A DNA stretch of 64,000 nt, taken from assembly GCF_900114605.1 (NCBI RefSeq), contig NZ_FOTP01000005.1, positions 248,001-312,000 on the forward strand, in the 5' to 3' direction. The notes under the pieces are model-generated. The model saw only the letters and a list, made by a program, of their open reading frames with translations, was not told the DNA's origin and did no database searches. The position numbers were made by a program, and so were the translations under genes. This document shows positions 43,804 to 51,574 of the stretch, piece by piece. The DNA is from Bradyrhizobium sp. NFR13. Its GTDB lineage: Bacteria > Pseudomonadota > Alphaproteobacteria > Rhizobiales > Xanthobacteraceae. Within the stretch, counting starts at the first letter, position 1. The number at the start of each line of letters is the position of its first letter.

Positions 43804-44777
43804 CGCCCCGACGAATTCCGCGTCACACGCGTGATATCCTCGCCCGGCTGAACGCTCGGCCGTGTCTGCGGCGCGCTTGGCCGCGCACGCTGACGTTCAT
43901 CGTCATAGAGCGAGGGGCGGAATTTGGCGCGGGTTGCCGCCATATGCGCGCCGCGCCAAGCCGCGACCATGATCAGCGCCGAGCGCTCGCTGAGCACGTC
44001 ATACATGCGCGCGATCCGGTAGACATTGGTCACCGACGTGCCGAATTCCGGATTGAGAAACAGCAGCACGCGCTGGAAGATATCGCTCTTCATGCCGAGC
44101 GCCTTGGCGCAGCAGGCAAGGGGCTCGCCGCCGGGATCACTGACCACCTGCTCGGCGATAGCGGCGGGCAGCATCAGGGCTTCGCTGAGCTCGCGCGCGA
44201 AGTTGTCGCGATCTTCGGCAAAGGCTGCCATTTCGAGAATATGCATGGCGCGCGCGGCACGTGCTTGCGGAATCCGTGCTGACGACCGCAGCGGCGTTTC
44301 GGCGAGGTTATGCAGGATCTGCGCACGCTCGCCGCTCGATGCGGCAAAGAACAGCGTGCTGATCTCGGACGCGTCCCTGGGGGCCATGGCCATATTGGCG
44401 GCGACGCGCATCTGGGCTTCGTTCGGCTGCTTCACGGTCGGCGCGGGAGACTCGGCGGAAGAAATGGGCTGCGCGAGTGGCACGGACTGGCCGGGTTCGG
44501 TCGGGCGCAGATTGAGCCGGTGGAGGATCGCACGCGGCGTGTTCGGATAGATCGACAGCCGCGCGCGCACCGCGGCACGGGTGGCGTCATCAACCTGATC
44601 GATCAGGCGTGCGGTGAGTTCGACGAACTGCTTCTCTTCGTCGATCGTATGGTTCGGCGCCTGGACATAGAGATCCGTCAGCACGCGCAGCAACGTCGGT
44701 CGCACGTCCACACCTTCGCGACGCGAGAGCGTCAGCAATCCGTCAAAGCCCGGAAACATCGGAGGTGAGGCAGGCAT
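43800..44777 (-). CDS. DUF2336 domain protein
   Basis: 325 aa from ATG 44777. A HEAT-like helical repeat protein: blocks such as RSAIRI/LFFAASSGERAQILHNL, ARAARAMHILEMAAFAEDRDNFARE and 'LAEAP'-type helices fit DUF2336. A charged disordered tail ends the protein. No signal peptide. In alphaproteobacteria the family lies in regulatory or surface-attachment contexts, but the role is unknown. Interlocks with the DUF1491 gene. Confidence 0.8.
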   Translation of the reverse strand: MPASPPMFPGFDGLLTLSRREGVDVRPTLLRVLTDLYVQAPNHTIDEEKQFVELTARLIDQVDDATRAAVRARLSIYPNTPRAILHRLNLRPTEPGQSVPLAQPISSAESPAPTVKQPNEAQMRVAANMAMAPRDASEISTLFFAASSGERAQILHNLAETPLRSSARIPQARAARAMHILEMAAFAEDRDNFARELSEALMLPAAIAEQVVSDPGGEPLACCAKALGMKSDIFQRVLLFLNPEFGTSVTNVYRIARMYDVLSERSALIMVAAWRGAHMAATRAKFRPSLYDDERQRARPSAPQTRPSVQPGEDITRVTRNSSGR

Positions 44778-44884
44778 GGCATACGCTTACTAAGGGAACC
44801 TTGCCTCAAATTATCGCGGACGCATTAATATGTGTTTAACCATGGGCCGCTGGCCGAGGCAGATCTGATTCCGGGCGAGTCGCT

Positions 44885-45862
44885 TCAGGCCTGAGCATTA
44901 TAGTAGCGCGGCATCTCCCGCGGCCTGATGGCCCGTTCGGCCCGGCGGCCCATGAAATACACGCCTGACGCCGCGTCGGCGCGGGCACGCGAGCGGCCGA
45001 GGCGATCGAAGTAGCGCAGCCAGAAGAATGGCAGGGTGAAGAGGCGCGAGAATTTGTCGCCGGCACCCAGCGTGCGTGAAAAATACCGGATCGACCAGAG
45101 CAGGCCGATACCGGCGCCGCTGACGGCTCCGGCATCGATCTCGGTGAATTTCTTGAACAGCCAGCGATGCCCGCTCTGGGTGAAGCGCGAGAAGTCATAG
45201 GCGCGTTCGTGAACCTGCTGCATGAACGGCGTCTCGGCATAGACAAGCCCGTTCTTGCGCAAGACCCGATGGATTTCGGCCGCGACGGTGGCCGGCTCCA
45301 GAACGTGTTCGAGCACAGCCTGAATCCAGACGCCGTCAAAAGTTGCGTCCTCGAATGGCAGTCTGTGCGCGTCGGCGACCAGTACGGTGTTGTCGGTGGA
45401 GAAGACGTCGGTTCCGACGACTTCGACATCCGGATCATCATAGAGGCAGTCCGCACCGGAGCCGACGGTGCCACCGCCGACAACGAGCACGACGGGCCTT
45501 GCAGTCTCCTTCTTGAGAAGGTCGAGGAATTTCTCGCAATTCCTGGCCGCGACAGGATTTTCACCGAAGGTGAAACGATGCAGGCGCGTACCGATCGACT
45601 GGCCGGCGACATCCCGCGGCATCACCGAGCCATTGTCGCGATGGTACAGGCGTCGGTCGAACACGCTGGACTCGAAGTCGATGAGCACCGGCTGTCCATC
45701 GACAACCGGGAAGCCGGCGTCGCTGTAATCGCAGTCATAGTTCACGCAGGACGGCCTGGTCTGAATGTCGGAGATCGACGAGCCGCAGCGCGGGCAGCGC
45801 ATGCGGAATTTCCAGTCCGTGGAATGGGTGCATTCCATCCGGGTTCCGGCAATGTCGTTCAT
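44885..45862 (-). CDS. SAM-dependent methyltransferase with zinc-ribbon N-terminus
   Basis: About 325 aa from ATG 45862 (MNDIAGTRMECTHS); ATG 45886 is an alternative. The N-terminal ~50 residues hold CPRCGSSISD and VNYDCDYSD, with 2 + 2 Cys as in a rudimentary zinc ribbon (Trm112-like). The class I methyltransferase domain then follows, with VVLVVGGGTVGSGAD (motif I), ADAHRLPFEDATFDGVW and 'VLRKNGLVYAETPF'. The substrate cannot be inferred; similar proteins occur in polysaccharide clusters. Monocistronic. Confidence 0.82.
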   Translation of the reverse strand: MNDIAGTRMECTHSTDWKFRMRCPRCGSSISDIQTRPSCVNYDCDYSDAGFPVVDGQPVLIDFESSVFDRRLYHRDNGSVMPRDVAGQSIGTRLHRFTFGENPVAARNCEKFLDLLKKETARPVVLVVGGGTVGSGADCLYDDPDVEVVGTDVFSTDNTVLVADAHRLPFEDATFDGVWIQAVLEHVLEPATVAAEIHRVLRKNGLVYAETPFMQQVHERAYDFSRFTQSGHRWLFKKFTEIDAGAVSGAGIGLLWSIRYFSRTLGAGDKFSRLFTLPFFWLRYFDRLGRSRARADAASGVYFMGRRAERAIRPREMPRYYNAQA

Positions 45863-46036
45863 GAGGAAAATGCGCCCCTGTATCATTCCGCTCTGGGTCA
45901 ATGCTGCGACGCCCAATCATGTTCCTCAAGGCGGCCAGCATATGGCGGCATGGCGGCGTTAACACGCCATTAACCATGACTGTCCTTAATGACGATGCGT
46001 TGGCAAATGGGCGAAGCGGCGCGGAGAGACTGGATA

Positions 46037-46243
46037 ATGAGCACCATCATCAAGTTCCCGGCGGATGCGGCAGCGCGCAGGCTGGGCGTGAATGTGGCGC
46101 CATCCCTCCGCGAAACCTCCGCCGAAATCCTGATCCTGCCAGTGATCCGAATCGAGCGTCAGATAGATGACAGTAATGGTGGCAGCGGCCCGGAAGAGGG
46201 CACTGCGCCGGGACGCCGCCGCAAGCGCCGCGCCCGTTCCTGA
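46037..46243 (+). CDS. Small basic conserved hypothetical protein (68 aa)
   Basis: ATG 46037 with GGAGAG 9 nt upstream. Starts MSTIIKFPADAAARRLGVNV, a sequence I know from several Bradyrhizobiaceae, and ends in an arginine/lysine-rich tail (GRRRKRRARS). A short hydrophobic strand (EILILPVIRI) is present. Function unknown. It ends 17 nt before the lipoprotein gene and is probably co-transcribed. Confidence 0.6.
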   Translation: MSTIIKFPADAAARRLGVNVAPSLRETSAEILILPVIRIERQIDDSNGGSGPEEGTAPGRRRKRRARS

Positions 46244-46259
46244 CCCCGGACCTGTTCTG

Positions 46260-47051
46260 ATGTCGGCGATATCCCATCCGAACCGGATACGGCTTCGGCG
46301 CAAGACGTCGTTTCTTGCGCCGTGTTTCATATTTGCGAGTTTGATCGGCAGCACGCTCGGCGGCTGCGCCGGCGGCGATTTCGGACGGACCCGCAACAAT
46401 GCGGTGACCGACGACATGCATCGCTGGATCGGCGTCGAGGCGACCGGCAGCGTCGGCTTGAAGTCGTCGGAATTCCAGCTCACCGATCTCGAACGCCAGA
46501 TGCGCGATCTGGCTTATCCGCTGATCGAGCCGCCGCATTCGCGCCCCCTCTGGAAGAGTGTGTTCGGCGACTACAAGCCGATCGCATCGCCATGGCGGCA
46601 GAACGTCACCTTCGATCGCACGGCCTATGGCCGGCTCTTGATCGACGAGCCGCATCGCTCGCATACGTCGCGCTACAGCGTGCTGATGGACGACGCGCGC
46701 GACGACATCCTGCGCTTCGAAGCCTTCTATTCGACGGCGGCAAAGGTCATCGAGCTCGATCGCAAGCGTAATGCCAGCCTGAAGCTGGTGTCGGCGCTGG
46801 AGCCGAAGGAGCGCGCCGATGCTATCGCGCGCATGGATGAGAATGCGTTGATCGTGCAGTGGGTCGAGCAATGCCTGCAGCGGCGGGTATCGTCCTACAA
46901 GTGGGCGCTCGAACGCATGGTGATCCACGCCCCCGACGGCATGGCATCCAGCGCCGATATGCTGATCGGCGAGTTGGCGGCGCAGACCACCGCCATGGCC
47001 GGCAGCCTCACGCCGGTACGCCCCGGCAAGGTGCTCCAGGTCGGCGGATAG
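46260..47051 (+). CDS. Lipoprotein of unknown function
   Basis: 263 aa from ATG 46260 (MSAISHPNRIRLRRKTSFLA). The signal peptide ends in a lipobox LGGC (about residue 36), so it is lipid-anchored. The body is mostly helical with FQLTDLERQMRDLAYPLIE, a YKPIASPWRQNV strand and a C-terminal helical bundle (RFEAFYSTAAKVIELDRKR). A family seen in Bradyrhizobiaceae; no function known. Possible in-frame GTG starts upstream are less likely. Confidence 0.7.
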   Translation: MSAISHPNRIRLRRKTSFLAPCFIFASLIGSTLGGCAGGDFGRTRNNAVTDDMHRWIGVEATGSVGLKSSEFQLTDLERQMRDLAYPLIEPPHSRPLWKSVFGDYKPIASPWRQNVTFDRTAYGRLLIDEPHRSHTSRYSVLMDDARDDILRFEAFYSTAAKVIELDRKRNASLKLVSALEPKERADAIARMDENALIVQWVEQCLQRRVSSYKWALERMVIHAPDGMASSADMLIGELAAQTTAMAGSLTPVRPGKVLQVGG

Positions 47052-47066
47052 GGAAGAGCAGGCGGA

Positions 47067-48047
47067 TTACGCCTCGCTGATCCGCGCTACGGCGTCGGAT
47101 TTTTCCACTGGCTTCACCTGATCGTCCGGAACGGTCTGGCGGCCAAGAATCTGCCGCGCGCCCTTGCGCGAAAACGGCTGCACGATCTGTCCCAGAAAAT
47201 CAAGTGCAACCTTGCCGCTGATGCCGAGCCGATCCGGCGATGCCTTCGCGGGATTGAGATAGGTGCCGAACACATGGTCCCACACCATGATGTTCTCGCA
47301 ATAGTTGCTGTTGCCTTCCTTGAGCGTCTTTGAATGATGCCAGCGATGCAGTTTTGGCGTCGCAAAGATCGGATCGAACAGTGCCGTGCGCGTCTCCACA
47401 TTGCAATGGGTCAGCAGGCCGGTGATGGCCGTCACGGCGCCGACCCACAGGAAGACAGGCAGCGGCGCATCGAGCAGGTAGAGCGGCGCCTGGCTGAGCA
47501 CCATCTTGATCAGCGAGTCGATCACATGGAAGCGTCCGGTATTCACCACCCAGAGCCGGACCACGCTGTGATGAAGCGCATGAAAGCGCCAGAAGAACAG
47601 GTTTTCATGCGCGATCCGGTGTGACCAGTAGAGGCCGAATTCGGCAATCACCAGCGCGAGCACGACCTGCGCGATCAGCGGCCACTGTGTCGGCCACAGA
47701 TGCGAGGCGTGATCGTTCGCGCGCGTCACGGTCGCCACCGCCATCGGCATGATCGAGGTCGCCGCGACAGCCAGTTGCGCCGTGCCCTTGGTCAGCAGCG
47801 TATGCCCGATGTCATTCAGTGTTTCGCCGTCATGCTGCAGCCATTCGGCGCGATGCGGCCTCTGCCGTTCGAGGGCGACGATGGCGAGAAACAGCACGGC
47901 ATAGACGGTATTGAACCAGAACAGCGGCGCCTCGCTGGCGAAGGCCATGCCGGCACCGATCAGCGCCCCGAAATACAGCAGCGGCCACCAGATCAGGGAC
48001 AGGAGATATGTGACGGCCGTATCGGACGTCGCTTGGTCGTGTTGCAT
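47067..48047 (-). CDS. Sterol desaturase/fatty acid hydroxylase family enzyme
   Basis: 326 aa from ATG 48047. Four to five hydrophobic segments and the histidine clusters of the di-iron hydroxylase superfamily: WSHRIAHE, FHALHHS and LHRWHHSK, plus HCNVETR. These enzymes hydroxylate or desaturate lipid or sterol/hopanoid substrates in the membrane. The substrate here is unknown. Convergent with the lipoprotein gene. Confidence 0.85.
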   Translation of the reverse strand: MQHDQATSDTAVTYLLSLIWWPLLYFGALIGAGMAFASEAPLFWFNTVYAVLFLAIVALERQRPHRAEWLQHDGETLNDIGHTLLTKGTAQLAVAATSIMPMAVATVTRANDHASHLWPTQWPLIAQVVLALVIAEFGLYWSHRIAHENLFFWRFHALHHSVVRLWVVNTGRFHVIDSLIKMVLSQAPLYLLDAPLPVFLWVGAVTAITGLLTHCNVETRTALFDPIFATPKLHRWHHSKTLKEGNSNYCENIMVWDHVFGTYLNPAKASPDRLGISGKVALDFLGQIVQPFSRKGARQILGRQTVPDDQVKPVEKSDAVARISEA

Positions 48048-48180
48048 GGAGGCCCCGCATTCGGCCGATTCGTGGATCGGCAATCGATGCGGAGCTTCGC
48101 TGCGGCAGATGGCAGGCAGATTACGCCAGAGGGCTCTTTAGATGTTTTCCATGCGGAAAAACGTCACGGCCGAGATCGTC

Positions 48181-48999
48181 TTACAGCTGATAGTTGACGC
48201 CGATGCGGACGATATTGCCGGTAATGTTCGAGTCGACACCGATCATTTTTGTCCCGCGCCAAAAGGTGTTGCTGGTCAGCGTGGTCGCCGTATTACCGAT
48301 GGATCCGAGATTGAAATGCAGATACTCGATCTTGGCCGTCCAGTTCGATGCAATCTTCGTTTCCAGGCCGCCGCCGATCGTCCAGCCGACCAGCGTGTCT
48401 GAGGCCTCTCCGCTGGAGCACATCACGTTCCTTCGGCATGGCTGGCTCGGATCTGGCACGACGTTTGTCGACACCTTTGCCTGCCCATAGGCGAGGCCGC
48501 CCGTTGCAAATAGCAGCGTATCCGGTGTCGCGAGATAGCCCAGTCGTCCGCGCGCGGTGCCAAACCAGGTCAGCTCGGTGCTGTGGCTGGTTATCATCTC
48601 TGGAAGCGCACCGACCTCCAATGCGTGATGGGTCGCAACGCTGGTCGATTTGGCATATGAGAAATCGGCTTCCAGGCCCGTGACCCAGTGGCCGAATTGC
48701 CAGTTGTAGCCAACTTCGATGCCACCGATGACCCCCTTCAGACGGGAGTCGAGTGAGGTGGGGATCGATCCTTGCGACTGGGAAAAGGACATGAAGACCG
48801 GGTCGAGCGCCGAAACGCTCGAAGCGCTTTCGGCCCAGCGATAGCCGACGGTGCCGCCGATATAGGCGCCGGCCCAGCCTGGCAGTGGAGCAAGCGCCGC
48901 CTTGTAATGCGGCTCAGCGAGATTGTCTGCGGATAGCGCCGGAGTTGAAGCCAACAGAACGCAACCCATCACGCAGGCGAACTTCGCAGATGTCGACAT
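48181..48999 (-). CDS. Outer-membrane beta-barrel protein
   Basis: 272 aa from ATG 48999 (MSTSAKFACVMGCVLLAST) with a signal peptide cleaved near ALSADN. The body has alternating amphipathic strands such as GWAGAYIGGTVGYRW, 'VGGTIGG', 'WTAKIEYLHFNLG' and the terminal NIVRIGVNYQL, ending in a C-terminal aromatic/leucine strand as outer-membrane barrels do. It resembles the opacity/RopB-type porin-like proteins of rhizobia. Divergent from the LuxR regulator. Confidence 0.85.
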   Translation of the reverse strand: MSTSAKFACVMGCVLLASTPALSADNLAEPHYKAALAPLPGWAGAYIGGTVGYRWAESASSVSALDPVFMSFSQSQGSIPTSLDSRLKGVIGGIEVGYNWQFGHWVTGLEADFSYAKSTSVATHHALEVGALPEMITSHSTELTWFGTARGRLGYLATPDTLLFATGGLAYGQAKVSTNVVPDPSQPCRRNVMCSSGEASDTLVGWTIGGGLETKIASNWTAKIEYLHFNLGSIGNTATTLTSNTFWRGTKMIGVDSNITGNIVRIGVNYQL

Positions 49000-49234
49000 C
49001 AAGCTCTCCAGATACGTCGAGGCGTGAATTCCAGATACGAAAGCCCTCACGCAGCAGGTCTTTCGGCTGGCGAATCCGGATCACCCGGAGTCACCATCGC
49101 CACCGCTACGTGGTGCGGGATTTCGTGTCGTCACCCCGAAGTATGATGTGGTAAAATATGCCGCGTGTGCGTGTCTGGAAATTGACTCTGGCTTCGCTGT
49201 GCCACACCAGAGCGCGCGCAATGACTGGTTTGGA

Positions 49235-50374
49235 ATGTTCATGGACGTTGTCGACAATGACGTACTCTCCTCAATCATCGGAGATATCTACGACTGTGTT
49301 CTGAACCGTGAGGGATGGGCGAGCGTTCTCACCCGTATCACGCAGACGATGGATGCGGCCTACACCACGATCGCGCTGGCAGGCACGTCGGACAATCACG
49401 GGCGGTTTGCCGCCCAATCGCCATGGGATGCCGAGCGCATGCGCGCGCTGCAGGACTACAGTTTCGATGATATTCCGGGCCTGAAAGTTGCGGTGGTCGG
49501 CGATATCGATACGCCCGTATCGACGCTGTCGCTGATGCCCGAAAGTGAATTGCAGCAGACCGCGTTCTTTCGCAATTGGGCCGGACCGCAGGGATTGCGG
49601 GAAGGGTGCATCGTCAAGTTCGTGCATACGCCGGATCGTATCGGTCTGCTCGGCTGCACCACCCGGGCGGAGAGGGCTGCCGTATCTGTCGAGGACCAAC
49701 GGTTTCTGACCTTGCTGTCTCCGCATCTGCGCCGGGCGGCGATGATCAGCGACCTGCTCGATGACGTGCGCGTGACGGCGCATCTGTTTCGCGAATCCCT
49801 CGAGAACCTCGCAGTGCCCGTCGTGTTGACCGACGCGGTCGGATCGGTGCTCCATGCCAATGCCAGTGCCGAACGCATGTTTGCAACGGATGGTCCGATC
49901 CTGCGTCAGGGGCGAACCATTCAGGCACAGAACGCATTGATGGGCGATGCCTTGCTGCAGGCGATCGCAAGCGCTGCATCGGACCTCTCGCTCGGCGCCA
50001 AAGGCATTGGCCTGCCGGTGTCGGCGGCAGGGCAACCGCCCGCGGTCGCCTATGTCTTGCCCCTAACGGCTGGCACGGCGCGCGCCGCTTTCCGCCCTGC
50101 ATGTGCGGCCGTCTTCGTTTCGACGACGACCTCGGCCTCTCCAATGCCGGAGGCTGTGTTGACAACGCTGTTTGAACTCACGCCCGCCGAAGCGCGCGTG
50201 CTCGTGAGCGCCGGAAAGGGGCTCAACCCGTCCCAGACCGCGGCTTCGCTCGGGATTTCGGAGAATACGCTGAAGACACATCTCAACCGGATCTACGCCA
50301 AGACCGGCAGGTCACGGCAGGCCGATCTCGTGAAACTCGTGGCGGATATCGGCACGCCGTTGGCAGCGGGATAG
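49235..50374 (+). CDS. LuxR-type helix-turn-helix regulator
   Basis: About 379 aa from ATG 49235 (MFMDVVDNDVLSS). The C-terminal LuxR HTH (about 315-375) shows LTPAEARVLVSAGKGLNPSQ and the recognition helix 'SLGISENTLKTHLNRIYAKTG'. The N-terminal ~300 residues contain a PAS-like segment (LTDAVGSVLHANASAERMF) but no autoinducer-binding signature. The ligand is unknown. Divergent from the outer-membrane barrel gene, which it may control (inference). Confidence 0.82.
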   Translation: MFMDVVDNDVLSSIIGDIYDCVLNREGWASVLTRITQTMDAAYTTIALAGTSDNHGRFAAQSPWDAERMRALQDYSFDDIPGLKVAVVGDIDTPVSTLSLMPESELQQTAFFRNWAGPQGLREGCIVKFVHTPDRIGLLGCTTRAERAAVSVEDQRFLTLLSPHLRRAAMISDLLDDVRVTAHLFRESLENLAVPVVLTDAVGSVLHANASAERMFATDGPILRQGRTIQAQNALMGDALLQAIASAASDLSLGAKGIGLPVSAAGQPPAVAYVLPLTAGTARAAFRPACAAVFVSTTTSASPMPEAVLTTLFELTPAEARVLVSAGKGLNPSQTAASLGISENTLKTHLNRIYAKTGRSRQADLVKLVADIGTPLAAG

Positions 50375-50396
50375 CCGATTGCGCGATAGCGAGCGC

Positions 50397-50975
50397 TCAG
50401 CGCTTGCCCTTCACCGGCGCAGCCGGCGGATCGGTCTGCACGCGGCAATTCGAGGCGGCGAGGGATGCCTGGGCCTGGATCATCAGGCCGGGCTCGGCGG
50501 CGAGCGCCTTCAGCACAATCAGGCCGGTCGGGGTCGGCGAGTCGATGATGAGGCGGTCGGCGGACGTGACGTCCTCTTCCTCGGGCAGGGCTTCGTGCTG
50601 CGCTTCGGTCATCAGGTCGAGTTCGATGACGCGGCGGCCGGCGGAACGATCATTGATCGCGTAGTAAGCGACGTCGCTGCGGGTATAGAACGACACCGAT
50701 GTGTAGGACTGGCTGACCGGCACCGTGAGCTTGATCGGTCCCTTCGACAGATCGTAGCGGCAGACAGCCATAGCGAAGGCCGGGTCCATGAATGGCAGCA
50801 GCGCATTGGCCGGTTCGGTCTGCGGCAGTGCAGTTACCGCGTTTTCTTTCGTCACCGAGGCGAGGCGCGAATAGGCGTCCTGCGTCGCGATGCGCGGCAG
50901 CGCCAGCACACTGACGAGATGCACGATGCCGCCGAGTACGACACCACCGATGATTGCGAACAGCAGCCGGATCAT
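50397..50975 (-). CDS. DUF1254 single-domain membrane-anchored protein
   Basis: 192 aa. One N-terminal membrane segment (MIRLLFAIIGGVVLGGIVHL), then a DUF1254-like domain, with VSQSYTSVSFYTRSDVAYYAINDRS and 'DLMTEAQHEALPEEEDV'. Elsewhere DUF1254 and DUF1214 are often fused; here they are two genes with a 4-nt overlap. Periplasmic. Function unknown. Confidence 0.8.
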   Translation of the reverse strand: MIRLLFAIIGGVVLGGIVHLVSVLALPRIATQDAYSRLASVTKENAVTALPQTEPANALLPFMDPAFAMAVCRYDLSKGPIKLTVPVSQSYTSVSFYTRSDVAYYAINDRSAGRRVIELDLMTEAQHEALPEEEDVTSADRLIIDSPTPTGLIVLKALAAEPGLMIQAQASLAASNCRVQTDPPAAPVKGKR

Positions 50976-51550
50976 GGGCAGCTCACCGTGGCAATGGCGG
51001 GCATCGGTGCGTCTTTCTGCGTCCGGGTGGCTACGCCCACCGGCGTATCGTACAGCCGCAGCATCAACACATAGCGTTCCAGCGCTGATGTCGGCAGCCA
51101 GTTGCCCGCGCGCGAGCGTGCAGCGATGCGGATCTCAAACGCACCATCGGCATTGCGCACCACTTCCTGGCTGGTGAAGCCGTAGCGCTGCAATGTGTTG
51201 GGGACCAGGCGGCCCTTGGTGTCATAGAGCGAGAGCGTCCAGAAGCGTGCGGCCGGTGTCACGCCCGACACGACGACATCGCAGCGACCGTCCAGCGGCT
51301 TCTTCTTGTCGTCGGTGGTGGCAGTGAAGGTGACGCCGTCGCCGGTGCCGATCGGCAATTCGCCCGACCGTGCAATCGACGCACGCGCATAGGGATCGAT
51401 TTCGCTGGTGCCGGTGCGCGGGCGCGCGGTCCATGCACCGATCGTGAGTGTGCCGAGGTCTGTGCCGCGGGTCGCGGTGGTCCAGGTCAGACCGAGACCG
51501 ACAATAGTGGCGATCGCGAGCGCCAGGAGCGTGAGGAAGATCAGCCGCAC
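50972..51550 (-). CDS. DUF1214 single-domain membrane-anchored protein
   Basis: 192 aa. N-terminal membrane segment (MRLIFLTLLALAIATIVGLG), then the DUF1214 core with ARFWTLSLYDTKGRLVPNTL, ERYVLMLRLYDTPVG and the FEIRIAARSRAGNWLPT strand. Overlaps the DUF1254 gene at ATGA (50975-50972) and is upstream of it. The pair lies just downstream of the PBP1A gene on the same strand (24 nt), so all three may share one transcript. Confidence 0.82.
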   Translation of the reverse strand: MRLIFLTLLALAIATIVGLGLTWTTATRGTDLGTLTIGAWTARPRTGTSEIDPYARASIARSGELPIGTGDGVTFTATTDDKKKPLDGRCDVVVSGVTPAARFWTLSLYDTKGRLVPNTLQRYGFTSQEVVRNADGAFEIRIAARSRAGNWLPTSALERYVLMLRLYDTPVGVATRTQKDAPMPAIATVSCP

Positions 51551-51574
51551 GTGCGCACCGTCATGATAGCAGCT